Shown: positions 11,751 through 22,298 of the stretch, piece by piece
Numbering within the stretch: the stretch's first letter is position 1
How the letters are laid out: each line of letters starts with the position of its first letter
NCBI GenBank assembly: GCA_020137815.1
Contig: CM035355.1
Span: forward strand, 4,202,520-4,266,519
Direction of reading: 5' to 3'
DNA: 64,000 bases
Source of the DNA: Hormiphora californensis
Lineage: Eukaryota > Ctenophora > Tentaculata > Cydippida > Pleurobrachiidae
Program-made: the position numbers and the translations under genes
The notes under the pieces: generated by a model
What the model was told of the DNA's origin: nothing
Seen by the model: only the letters and a program-made list of their open reading frames with translations
The model's database searches: none

Positions 11751-12905
11751 CCTCTCTCTCTCTCTTTCCCCCTCTCTCTCTCTACGAACATATCGTGCTG
11801 TAAAGTGAATCAGAGAATCGAATTCTCATACCCTCAGCCAGATATCATCTTGTTTTCCTCACTTTCTGTTACTGACGGTTCCTACTACTGTGTATGTGTG
11901 TGTAAACCCCGTCTGTGCGTGTAATATCGCTGCTCTTATTAAAACCACGTCCCAGTATTATAAACGTACGTGTGTATGCTGCTTCAAACCACCCCCATCC
12001 CCTGAGCGCTAGCTGTTTAACCACTTTCCTAACCACTCTCTCTCCCCATTGTTATTACAACAATCTCTCCCCCTCTCTCCCTATTGTTATTACAACACTC
12101 TCACCTCCTCTCTCCCCCAGTCTGGGTACCCTGATATAGTAAAGAGACAAGCTCTGGCCGGTGTAGCTGGACCAGCCTCTGCTGCTGCCCTAATGAATCC
12201 GTGGAACATGTCCCAACAGTTAGCCCTACAGGGAGCACTGGCAGGGGGCGTGCCAGCACAGCATCAACTACTGAATAATTCGCTAGGTAAGTGAACCACT
12301 GCAATGTTGTTACAACAATGTTGTAGTAGAACCTGTCTGAAAGGGTCAGTGCTCTGACAGAGTTGAAGCAAATGGCCATGATGATTCATTATAGTTCTAG
12401 ATCCTCAATATTTTACCCTAACCCCCATCTCTCTCTCTCTTTATCCTAACCCCCATCTCTCTCTTCAGCGGCATCTGCTCTCGTCCAGCAACAGTTGAAT
12501 TACCTAACAACATCATCCTACGACAACAACTATAATTGTAATACCAAAATTCTGTAACATTTCATTACCCCCCCCCCCCCTCCTTAATAACCCTGAATTA
12601 TATTCTGTAACATTTTAACTCTAACTAAAATTGTAATCCCCGAATTCTGTTTATGTTTTATCCCCCCCCCCCCCCAATCCCCATACCATAACCCAGTTCC
12701 TACCAAAGTCTCACCATATCTCTTTTCCACAGCAGCCACAGCATTGATGCAACAGCAGGCCGCTCTCAACTACCCAACTTCCTACGCCTCCCTACCCATC
12801 TCTAGCAGTGCAGCATCCTACGCTGCTATCCAGGCGGCAGCTACCCCCTATAACACAGCACCTCAGCAACCCTCGACCTCCCCTACACCTACCCCTACCC
12901 AATAG
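5229..12905 (+). CDS. MBNL: muscleblind-like CCCH zinc-finger RNA-binding protein
   Basis: Spliced from 5229-5252, 8757-8885, 9595-9723, 9956-10084, 11155-11622, 12121-12286, (optional 12469-12537) and 12733-12905. All joins are GT-AG and phase-consistent, giving 405 aa, or 428 with the optional exon. Exons 3 and 4 encode the tandem zinc-finger pair. Finger 1 starts [10 protein letters not shown] and has spacing C-x7-C-x6-C-x3-H. Finger 2 ([14 protein letters not shown] then RYFH) has C-x7-C-x4-C-x3-H, followed by PPPHL. This is the muscleblind signature. Only one pair is present, versus two in vertebrate MBNL1-3. The rest is Ala/Gln/His-rich with a basic NRKRK patch near the end of exon 5 and KRQAL in exon 6. 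In animals these proteins bind YGCY motifs and regulate alternative splicing. The first exon (MPQPKELK) is the least certain; translation could instead start at the first Met of exon 2. Confidence 0.93.
5633..6420. repeat. cluster of long (GA)n and (CT)n tracts in muscleblind intron 1
   Basis: GA tract at about 5633-5720, a second at about 5887-5955, CT-rich sequence at about 6068-6132 and a long CT tract at about 6239-6420 with short interruptions. Opposite strands are represented within 600 bases, so the transcript could fold GA against CU. All predicted peptides here are low-complexity artefacts. Confidence 0.9.
7241..8143. mobile_element. 903-bp fold-back DNA element, TA target duplication
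   Basis: The ends TTAGGCTGTCCAGTATTG and CAATACTGGACAGCCTAA are exact reverse complements. The inverted similarity extends about 190 bp inward on each side with few mismatches. TA flanks both ends (7239-7240 and 8144-8145). It sits within a short tandem repeat (about 7168-7240, unit containing GTCTAATATCTTTAAAAGGG) that resumes after the element, which reconstructs the empty site. No transposase is visible. A TA duplication suggests the Tc1/mariner or pogo superfamily. It lies in muscleblind intron 1. Confidence 0.85.
8377..8460. mobile_element. degenerate pogo/Tigger-like miniature element
   Basis: An 84-bp inverted structure: CCGTCGGACCCCGATTTACC at one end and GGGGTCCGAATG at the other, flanked by TA. 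It resembles the CAGTCGGACCCCGATT ends at 14368, 33611, 33704 and 39060, but the outermost bases have decayed. It lies in muscleblind intron 1. Confidence 0.6.
9087..9225. repeat. (GA)n microsatellite in muscleblind intron
   Basis: About 140 bases of GA repeats with GT and AA interruptions, between muscleblind exons 2 and 3. Confidence 0.9.
10159..10290. mobile_element. 132-bp MITE, TA target duplication
   Basis: The left end begins GTTGTCGGATTTTTTGAAG and the right end finishes CTTCAAATATATCCGACTT, imperfect reverse complements over about 24 bp. TA lies directly outside both ends (10157-10158 and 10291-10292). It sits in muscleblind intron 4. Confidence 0.65.
10518..11130. repeat. hairpin and hairpin-rich tandem repeats in muscleblind intron 4
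   Basis: A 12-bp stem (CAGCGTATCTCT with AGAGATACGCTG) spans 10518-10570. From about 10680 to 11130 there are repeated blocks with CTCCTTGCCC/GGGCAAG and TACTACTACAG/TAGTAGTAG arms, each block a self-complementary hairpin, separated by CCTATACCTAAGCTGTTA spacers. It ends about 25 bases before exon 5's acceptor and repeats CTACAG, so it could present decoy 3' splice sites. Confidence 0.7.
11655..11783. repeat. (CT)n microsatellite in muscleblind intron
   Basis: About 130 bases of CT repeats, starting roughly 30 bases after the donor of exon 5. Confidence 0.9.
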
Positions 12906-15442
12906 CGGGGAAATAGAGATACCACTCCCCCCAAATGACGAACATGACGTCGTGTTAGCTTATTATACTCAACTTAATAAGCCATTTCATGAGTTTTTAG
13001 GATTTTTATTTATTATTGTGTGTGTGAGTGTGACTTTGTGAAATTCACGAGTGAGAGTGAGAGAGAGATGAAGAGAAAGATAAAGTGATTTATTTCACTT
13101 TGAGTACTTATTTGTTTTATTTGTGCGTGAGAGAGAGAGAGAGAATTAGACGATTTTAAGAGAGAGAGAGGGGTTTCCCTATTATATATCCGTGACAGAT
13201 CAGCAACGATTTCTTTCGAGCGCTCCCCCCAACATAAATTTACCCCAACCCTCAGATGAAAACTGTTTTCCTTCCCCCCTATCCGCCTCCAAATCTTCAC
13301 GTGAATGTGAAAGGAGAGATAGTATCTCGAGCAGATCGAGAGCAAACAGCTATAATTTCTCTTATTTGCACTCTCAATTTGTATTCCGTTTCGGTTTTTA
13401 GAAGTATGTGGTTATAATTCGATATGTGATCTCTATCAATGTGTAAATACCAAATCTTGTACAAGAGACATCCAGAACGCCGCCGCCGCCCCGCTGTGCA
13501 AACGCCAAAAAAGAATCCAATTTTTCCAGTCTGTACAAAATGTCCCCCCTGCTGCAAATACAAGCTGCTATATCCCCCCAGAAATATACAAATTCATCTT
13601 TCAGTTCATCTCCCGGAATTCCCTTGTTTTTCTTATCTCTAGGAAATCCCCAGAAAATGTGTCCCCCCGCTGTCGCAGCTACATATCTCGAGCTAAGCTG
13701 AGCACGTGATATTATGATAATGATCTCTCATTTCTTGTTATTTTTTGTTGTTTTTTTCCCCGCTGACAATTGAGCTGCAAATTTGTTATGTTGGAATTGC
13801 GCTGGTTTTCGTGTCTTGTGTGAGTGTATGTGTGTGTGTGTTTATTTTATCGAGGTGATGAAGATGCAATGATTTGAACACTATATGCTGGCTGTATGAA
13901 AATGCCGTGCGTGCTGACTTGCCAAGAGAGGAGAGGAATGTGTTTCACCCATATTTTATGATCACTTTACATGTAGTTAACTCAGACCAATTTTATGTTA
14001 CAAAATCCGACTTTTTAATTTGCCGCTCCCAATTCAATCGATTTTGCATGGCAGCAACACAAATACCCTGGTACCGGGTTCTAAAGACAGTTGGACAAAA
14101 CTGGAGAACTGGAGATGAAGAGTGGAAACATTGGGCCTCCTTAGCTCTGAAACCGGTGACCTTTCCAGCCCAGGAACGCTTTCCAGCGCCGCGCACTCAC
14201 AATTATTACCGTTCAAATGTTCGGCGCGACCAAAACTCGGCTGCTAACATTGAGTACTTTCATTATAAGAGAGGCAGTGCGCGCTCCTAAACATTAGACA
14301 CTGCCAGAAATAGGGTGGAGCTGTTTTTGGCAGAGTATTCTGTAATTGAGGAATGCGCTACTAAGTACAGTCGGACCCCGATTTAACGGCCCCCGATTTA
14401 GCGGCACCCCGATTTAACGGCAGGATAAATTTCCCCCAAAAATTTTTTGAAATTTTTTTTGAAAATTTTTCAAAGGTGTATCAACCACGTCCGAATCGTT
14501 TTTCGAATCGTTGCATCTTATTGCATGTCTTGCTGGTAATTAGACGGTTCGAAACGAACAGATATGTGATCCCCATGAGGCCCATCGAGTCGCAATTTTG
14601 ACGTTTGTTAAACTGGCCCCATGGGGATCCCGTATCGGTTCGTTTCGAACCGTCTAATTAGCGACAGGACGTGCGATAAGATACACTGACTCGAAACACG
14701 ATTCGGACGTGGTTGATATACCTTTGAAAAAATTTCATAACTTTTTTTGCAAAATTTTACAGATTGATTTTCAATGCTTTGATCGATGCTCCCCATGAAT
14801 TTTCAGAGAAAAATATATTTTTAAATTCGAATTCTTCCTCATCCCGCTTAAAGTGCCCCGATTCGGCATGGTATCACATATCGGTTCGTTTCGAACCGTC
14901 TAATTAGCAGCAAGACATGCGATAAGATGCACTGATTCGATAAACGATTCGGACGTGGTTGATGTAGTACCTTAGAAAGTTTTTATAACTTTTTTTGAAA
15001 TTAAAAAAAGTATTTTCTTTTTCTAATCAGAAATGATCATGTAATCAATACATGGACATTGCATTTAACACTTAGATGTGTTTTAGTATAACATTTTGGA
15101 CAAAAATAGGGTTTTATGGGCCAAATATGCTCTACCCCGATTTAACGGACACCCCGATTTAACGGACAAAACCCTTTCCCCCGAGGGTGCCGTTAAATCG
15201 GGGTCCGACTGTAGTAGTAATATTCGATCAGCGACAAAATGGGAAGTGCATTACGCACACTCACACCTTGTGAATGGAGAAAACGTAGTTTCTAAATGTT
15301 ATCGGGGGAAAATAATTTCATGAATATATAAATAAACACACACGCAATCTTTAATTTATACATTTCGTATAATACATCCTGTACATCATAATCTGTGTCC
15401 CATATATGATAGTTCGTCAGAATTTAAATAACCACACACAGT
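12906..15442. other. 3' flank between muscleblind-like and Chibby-like genes
   Basis: The first part is presumably the 3' UTR of the muscleblind-like gene. The Chibby-like gene converges from the other side, ending at 15443, and its 3' UTR must also lie here; AATAAA occurs near 15330. A pogo/Tigger-type element occupies 14368-15211. An open frame at 13874-14290 (138 codons) has no recognisable domain and I do not count it as a gene. Confidence 0.5.
14368..15211. mobile_element. 844-bp pogo/Tigger-type non-autonomous element
   Basis: It begins CAGTCGGACCCCGATTTAAC and ends with the complementary TCGGGGTCCGACTG, flanked by TA on both sides. Terminal CAG with a TA duplication is typical of the pogo/Tigger group of Tc1/mariner elements. 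The ends carry repeated CCCCGATTTAACGG blocks. The interior contains a second large inverted repeat around GGTTCGTTTCGAACCGTCTA. No transposase frame is seen. Confidence 0.8.
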
Positions 15443-17349
15443 TCATCCATTCAGCATCTCTATCTCTTTATCTCTGGCTGCAAGATCTGCTTTGAGAGCG
15501 ACCACCTGTAATAACGAATTATTGTTAGCACTGGGCAGTTTCCTGTGAGCCCAGCATTGCTAATTACAGCACACACTGCACACTGTGTGTATGTGTGTGA
15601 TAGAAAGATACAAGTGCAGATAGGAGTGTCTAATACAATAAGCTAAGACCCTCAAGAACACATGTAGTACACAGCACACACTGAATATGTTAAGTGTAAT
15701 GATGGATAGTGAGTTTTAATCTAGAGCATTATTTACTCACCATATCCATAAGAATTTCATTTTTCAGTCTCAATGCATTGTTCTGGTCTTGTAGCGTTAT
15801 GTTCTGTTTCCGGAGGTGCGCTGCATTTGTTCCTCCCGTTGGTGGTTCTGAGAGAGATAGAATGTTAGGGCGTGAGTTGGTTTGAAGGCAGAAGGGGAGA
15901 GATATGTTGAGATCGAGGAGTTTTATTGGTTACGCTCCAGTTACAAATTGGAAACGGACGCCAGGTTGATGGTTTTGGAACAATAATAACAACTCTACTA
16001 CACTTGATGAATTAAGATACACCATATGAACATTGAGATGAACATTGAGATGAACATTGAGATGAACATTGAGATGAAGATTGAGATGAACATTGAGATG
16101 AACACACACATCAACCTTTCTCAATCCCTACTCCGGGAGATGCAGTATGTTTAGAGACATGTAGAGACTGATATCGATCATCCCCCTCCTCCTCACTACT
16201 TTCTGTCACACTGACGTCACCACTATCATCACGTGACATTAGCTCCTCGTCACGTGACACCTCGGTGACACTATCACCCTCATCATCACCATCCTCACCC
16301 AGATAAAACTGGGAATATGTTTCCATGGTATCCGTCCGCAAAGTTATTTCCCCCGCCTCTGAGCTGGATGAGCTATAACTGGAGGTAGCGAGAAAGTCAC
16401 GTGACAGGGCGGTGGGGAGGTCACGTGATGTCACGCTAATACCACGTGACTGGATAACACGAGGGGCAGTTGTTGTGTAGAGGTTGTCCAAGCTGGGGGT
16501 CGGAGAGGAGGGGGTGGAGGACGACCACAGATTGGGCAGCCGTTTTATCAGATTCATGATCGCTGTTAGTTTCGAGAGTTCCTTCTACCACAGTTGATGG
16601 TAATTGGTATAACAGGGTACAGATTGTTATGTTCTAACCCTCCGGGGCGCGGTGAAACAGGGTCGAGCAAGGCAAGGTACAGTTCACAAGAGAGAGAGAA
16701 ACAAGCAAGAGTGATAACTGGAATATATTATCAGTTGCAACTTGAACCCCCTGCGACACCGAAGGAGCATATGTGTGTGTGACATAAACACCACGTGATG
16801 TGTGATAACCAATGGGAGATAGAGAGGGAGAGAGGTAGTAACTAGTAAGTAAACACCAGCGTTGGGGGTGTACAGAAGGGCCCATGATTGAGGATAGAAG
16901 ACCGGGGGATAAAATTGGCTAAGCTGTATTAATTTAAAAGGCCTCATCGTCATACCTGAGTACCACTGCCCTGTAGCGCCATCAAAAATCAACTCATTTT
17001 CATCAAGCTGCAGTTTAATTGCCATATTATCATCTTGCTTCTGAGAGTCTTGTGAAGTCAAACTGAGGAGAGGGAGGGGATGGTGTTAAAATAGAGCGAA
17101 AAACTGGGGGAGGAGGGCGGGGGCAGTGTTGGAAGTAGAGCAACAACCGGGTAGTGCTAGAAATATAGCAGTCAAACTAGTCAAACTGGGGGGGGGGGGT
17201 AGTAGAGTTTTAGAAAGAGGTCAACTAAACAACTGGGGACTGGGGACTGGGTAGGTTTTCTACCAATTTTCCTACAATTACCTGGAGAGAGATCCTGCCC
17301 TTCGTTTTCCTTTCACTGATCCTTTCTTACTTTTACTAAAAAATGGCAT
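15443..17349 (-). CDS. CBY: Chibby-like beta-catenin/ciliary basal-body protein
   Basis: Four exons on the minus strand (17349-17282, 17062-16956, 15847-15741, 15505-15443), all GT-AG and phase-matched, encode 114 aa; human CBY1 has 126. It opens with MPFFSKSKKGS and the basic RRAGSLS segment, matching the Chibby N terminus (MPFF, basic stretch, SLS). The middle contains LIFDGATGQWYS, corresponding to the Chibby FENGQW motif. The end is a coiled coil with NALRLKNEILMDM, equivalent to the heptad segment used for dimerisation. Chibby proteins act at centriolar distal appendages and ciliary vesicles and can bind beta-catenin. The identification comes from several co-linear motifs spread over all four exons. 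Confidence 0.88.
15990..16557 (-). other. intron-located open frame and 12-bp tandem repeat
   Basis: Inside the Chibby-like intron 2, a 148-codon open frame runs 16557-16111 on the minus strand. It is Ser/Asp/Glu-rich with recurring VTSRD-type segments that reflect repeated CACGTGAC palindromes. Next to it, at about 16026-16105, lie repeated 12-bp units (ATGAACATTGAG on +). I see no homology and no clear splice sites, so it may be an alternative exon, a nested gene or chance. Confidence 0.3.
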
Positions 17350-17616
17350 GCTAGAGAGAAGACTTTTGTTAGATTATCTACTATAATTACTCGAGTTGAC
17401 AGAATGTTGTTTAGATTTTTAGGTAGGTACTATTAGGGTAGAAACAGTAGCCAGATATTTTAGGGATAAGGTTTCTATGCGTTGTTTTTAACAAAATCGA
17501 ATTAATTACGCTGCCAGCTGTGCAACTTAATTGGAAAACTTTATATTACAAAAACAATGGCTATAAATTCAACAAAACATTCAATAAAACCCAATTAATC
17601 TCTCCAATTAATCTCT

Positions 17617-17970
17617 CTAAGATTGGTATTTCAGCTTGGCCCGTATTGCTATGCTGTGAAAGTGAGCATGCTTCAATACTCGGTTCATGGTTATATAGTA
17701 GTCACTAGAAGAAGGTGGTGGAGTTGTAGTAGATTTCGGTAATTCTGATTTGGACTGTGGGGGGAGATGAGAGTTAGAGCGAAGGAGTCAAAGAGTGGAA
17801 GAGAACTAAAATCTCAAAGCTTTCCATTTCCTAATTTGAAATCTTGAAAGAGAAATATAGAGCAACTAACCTGATCTACTAGATTGCGTCGTTTCTTTGT
17901 TTCTGTTTCATCACTCTCTTCATCATCCCTCGCTCGACTTCGCTTCCTCTGCTCCATCAGACATTCCTCT
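17617..17970 (-). CDS. two orphan exons of an unknown basic/acidic protein (partial)
   Basis: Exon 17970-17871 has an ATACAG acceptor and a GTTAGT donor. It reads MEQRKRSRARDDEESDETET then KKRRNLVDQ in its only long frame. It joins in phase to 17754-17617 (CCACAG acceptor), which continues SKSELPKSTTTPPPSSS and stops. Charged low-complexity composition with a possible nuclear localisation patch. The 5' part is not found; an alternative 3' end of the SKA3-like gene upstream on the same strand is possible. I do not recognise the protein. Confidence 0.4.
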
Positions 17971-18135
17971 CTGTATAACAACAAGTAATGAGTAATCACA
18001 TGGGGATGTTAGACAAAAAACACACACATGGAAACCAAAATATTTGAAAAACAACTTTTACATTCCAGATTAAAAACAAATGAATGTATTTCTAGGATAG
18101 GCAGAAACAACAACCTTTTTAAAAAGCCTCTAATT

Positions 18136-19656
18136 TCAGCGTCTATATTTTGCTAATAGTGCCTCCAAGGCCATGTTTGTTTTTGTAGATGAACTCTCAG
18201 TTTTAATTGGTTGTTCCTTAACAGAAACAGTTTGTTCCTTAACAGGAACAGTTTGTTCCTTAACAGAAACAGTTTGTTCCACAGATTCCAACACAACAGG
18301 TTTAGGGAACATCTCAACTGCCTGTTTTCCACTCTCCGCCACTGACGGTTTAACAACTATTTCAGGAGTCACCGATAACAAATTATCAACAAACTGCTGC
18401 TGAGAGGGCGCCTCATTTTCCTTATTTCGTTTAGGGGGAGTTATCTCACTCTCTATCATCACAGCTCTCTTGTTTGTGGTGACCCGTATCGGTGTCTGCA
18501 TTATATCAACTGGGCTCTGCAGCTGGCTTCTTTCTCACAGCTGCAGGGGTACTACAGTGCATGGCAGTGGGCTCAGCAAATGGCGTAGATGGATCAGGGT
18601 TCCCTAGTTTGAATCGAATTGGAGTATTATCGTTGAACACAGAGGTAGCTGTTTTAGAGACTGGTGATACGGGGGAATTAAACATCACAGTCCGTTCCAA
18701 TTGTTCGTCTCCTGGGAGGGTTGATGTTTGAAGCTGAACAAAATCTCTTGGACCTTGAGTTGGGTATCGAGTTAACAGCTCCTCTAAGTTTCATCTCACT
18801 GTCTACTGAGGTTTTAGGAGCAACAGTTGGGTCAGTGGGTGCAACGGAATACCGGGCAAGCATTGCCGCAACATGTTCTTCTTTCACCCCTTTCTCCTCT
18901 TCACACTCTCGCGAAGGTTCCTTTTTCCGGGGTGTCGCGTATTTCGATATCATCAGCTCTTGGAGGGAGGATAGAGGCGGCGGTGTGTCCTTGCCAATTA
19001 GCACAGTATAGGTTTTCTCCCCTGCAGGTTGTTGAGTTGTGGGGTGGTGTTTAGAGCTAGGTCGGATTAGCGTACCGGCTCACTAGGTCGTCTAGGGTTG
19101 TTGCTGGTTTGCTATGCTGTGTTGTAGCAGCCTGGGGTGGCAGGATAGGGCGGCAAGGTTGTTATAGTGGGAGGGGACTGGAACTGATTTACTGCAGACA
19201 GCACTAGTCGTTGTTGTTGACACGGATGGCTCAAAAGGTGGGATAGCTGGGAAGCGTCCGTTCTGTTGGTTTAAATCCATACTGCATCAGATGGGATTGG
19301 TGTGTTTCGAAGGATTTTTCCAGCCTTTCTGAGATTGATCCTGTTTCTGTAATTGGTGCTTGAAACTTTGGTTATCTGAGCATCAACCTCCTCAACTTTA
19401 GCAGTCCAGTGACTGATATCCTTTGTTAATTTATCCCTGGAAAAAAACGAAATGGAGTTACATTTAAATTACTTGAAAAATTTAGGGACATACACTAATT
19501 TCTGTTTTCTAGTAGAAAGATTTCGGTTTACCTAAACTCAGCAACAGTTTCACCAGAATTCTCCGGTTCCTTTCCTTTTTCAAGGAATTCTTCTAAACTG
19601 GCGACCGTCTCAGAGAGCTTTAGTGCTGCCCTTCCAAGTGCATCTAGCTGGTCCAT
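18136..19656 (-). CDS. probable SKA3-like spindle/kinetochore protein
   Basis: Exon 1 (19656-19532) and exon 2 (19436-19283) join in phase and give MDQLDALGRAALKLSETVAS followed by a coiled coil ending NRINLRKAGKILRNTP, reminiscent of the SKA3 N-terminal coiled coil. Downstream exons are about 19021-18800 and 18711-18539, and 18495 to the stop at 18136. They contain TPPPLSSLQELMISKYATP, HVAAMLARYSVAP and a C-terminal MALEALLAKYRR, like the repeated hydrophobic-x-x-Y motifs and TPTPP element of SKA3. The joins between 19283 and 19021 are unresolved. The join at 18539/18495 needs a 43-nt intron or a 1-nt indel. SKA3 is part of the SKA complex that couples kinetochores to microtubules. Gene reality is fairly secure; the family call is tentative. 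Confidence 0.5.
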
Positions 19657-20384
19657 CTACACGAATGATTAATTTTGAGAAGTCAAACACGTTGGCTGCT
19701 GTCCACGGTCAAGGTGGCCAGGCCAGAGACCGGTTCAGCCTTCAGGAATAAAAACGCGGTATACTGTAATTATACAAACCCCTGACACCAGCTTTGAATA
19801 TGCCATAGCTCCCCTTTCAGGGAAGTTGCAGTGTACACCTACTGCTAGTGCGACCAAAAAGAGGGGGGGGGCTTCAGAGAGCCTAAAAGTTAAAAGTGTT
19901 GAAAAGATTTTAAAAAAAGAGTTCAAAAAAGGAGTTCAAAAAAGGATTTTGAAAAAAAAAATACAAATGAATTTAAACTTTGACGCGCGCTTTGCAGCGA
20001 AGAATGAATATTTTGCGCGCGTTACGTACATTTGAACGCGCGGCTTTTAACGTTTTTAATTCCGTTGCAAATTTTCGCCGCAATTTCACTTCCTGGGAAT
20101 TTTTTCTTCTTCCGTTTCAACTTTCGCCCTCGACGTTAAACTTCAACGATCATAACCTCTACCGGTCACCACACTACTTGCACCCGCTGTTTCCCTGATT
20201 ATGCTGGATAGATTCACGCCCATATCCCCTAACTGCTATCGCAACCTGTTCCGCACCGTCCGGACCGCACGCCAAGGGAAATGTTCTGTGGCATATGCCA
20301 GTGCAGTGAGCATTGAGCAAGCTGTTCGTTAAATTTATAAATTAACAGTTAGCACTAATCAGTTAATCCATTAGCTTTAGCAAG

Positions 20385-21054
20385 ATGAGTTGTTCAATTA
20401 AACCCCCACGCCACAATTCTTCTTCAAATCCAGTTATCGAGTAAGTAACCGGTAACGACTGGTAACCAGTAGACACCAGCTCATTGATTATTTCCTGGAG
20501 TTTCAAACTGATTTAATTATTATTTCACAGGAAGGATCCAGTACAAGTGATCAACAGACCTGATAGCATGTAAGTTTGTTTTCAGTTATCAGAGGTACCT
20601 ATTTGAATTTTATACGCCGTCACGCTACGTACAGGGGATTGCACGGTTGTCCCCAAGTTTGAATTTAAGATTAATCATATCTTGAACTTTGAAGAGTACC
20701 TAATCTAAAACATCCAGGGTTGTGAATCTCGTCAAGAAGGAAGCTCCGAGTAAACCTGCACGGCCAGCGTGTTGTGTCTCCCCTGAAACCCATTCCTGTG
20801 GACAGCATGTGGCAGCAGGTAAACAGCCAGTAGAGCGCCAACAACAACCTCAACCAGCAGAACGTAAAACTAAGAAGCACGCTGAATTCTTCTTCCAACT
20901 GACAGCTAGTTATCGACTATGCTGTTCAATCCTCGCATGTCACCTCAATCGCACTGGCTCTCTTTGTATTCTGGCAGGTGTGGATTTTAATGCAAAACTA
21001 AGGGAAACAAGGTGGGAATGCGGTTTTAAAACAAAGAAAAAAACATTCAAATAA
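20385..21054 (+). CDS. small uncharacterised three-exon gene
   Basis: Exons 20385-20440, 20531-20569 and 20718-21054 join in phase through GTAAGT donors and CAG acceptors, encoding 143 aa starting MSCSIKPPRHNSSSNPVIEK. It is basic and Cys/Gln-rich, without a signal peptide, membrane segment or domain I recognise. It diverges from the SKA3-like gene (start 19656), so the roughly 730 bases between them, rich in GCGCGC near 19985-20042, may be a shared promoter. It converges on the SLC22-type gene, whose stop lies only 166 bases beyond its own. Confidence 0.6.
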
Positions 21055-21219
21055 CAACAAGAATAGCAACAAAAATAACGTCCGCTTTAGGCACAATTCA
21101 CCCTGGACCCTGGATTACTAAATCCACAACAATATAGATATTATGTGCTCATATTCGACGCAACTATCTTTTAATATTTGGATTCAACCCAAACTCTTTT
21201 AGTCCTAGAGACATATAAT

Positions 21220-22209
21220 CTAGTAAGTGGCTGGTGGTGAACTCTGTTCGTGATGGATAAGGGGACTATTTTCAGTGAATATGCTGTATGTCCTGTCCTT
21301 AGCGGCATCCATTTCTGCAATCGTCCGGGGGAGAGTGACATTAGCAGTTTCTGGGAGGATCCACGCTGCCATAAACGCTGTAGGGAGAGAGAGTTTTTAT
21401 TATCATCATGTAGGGAGAGATCGGGAGTATTAATTATTATTATCATAAGAAGCACATTGTTTTTATCCAATTTTATATCCAATTTTTTATCCAATTTTAC
21501 ATTTTATTTTACAATTTACAAACCCTCGAGTATGCTATCTCAGACCTACCAAATATACAGAAGAAGAAAAGGACCGAATAGACGACATTTGCGTTGTTTT
21601 CATTGATGACTATCACAAAGGGTGCAATGAGAGAGGATATCTGAGCAGCACAAACACACCTGGAAAAAGGGGGAGTTATTGTTACCATGGTAACCATGCT
21701 TGTTGTCATAGTGATCATAGTTACTTACACTCCCAATCCTGAAGATCGAACTGTAGTTGGGAATATTTCTGCACTGTAAAGATACACTAGTGAGTAGATG
21801 AACCCTCCGAATGCTCGACCTATAATCACCTGCAACAGTGGACGGTGATGTTAGGTACTTTTGTTATGTTCTAGCCCTCCTTAAATTTTAGGTACAATGT
21901 ACATTTGTAAAAAGAGTGTTGAAATTTAGTCATGACAAAATCATGTATTAATTCTGTTAGGACCGTGACAGAATGATGTCAATAATATTACAGCCATGTT
22001 TCCTTACCATAACAGTTTTGAAGGATAGGTGTGAGTAGTGTAGTGGAGAATGGGGCAGTAGTCTGCACACCAGGACACTGATTCCACACGCCACAAAGGA
22101 TGCCAGGAGGCAGTTCCTGCGGCCCACCCGGTCAATTATGAAGTAACTCAGGATGTTAATTAGGATCTCCATTATACCTGATAATGGAGGGAGAGATTGT
22201 TACTTTAAC

Positions 22210-22298
<89 letters not shown>

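Noticed and set aside
13874-14290. 138-codon open frame in the muscleblind 3' flank
   Set aside because: No recognisable motif, no splice context, and it lies in probable UTR or repeat-rich sequence. Chance cannot be excluded.
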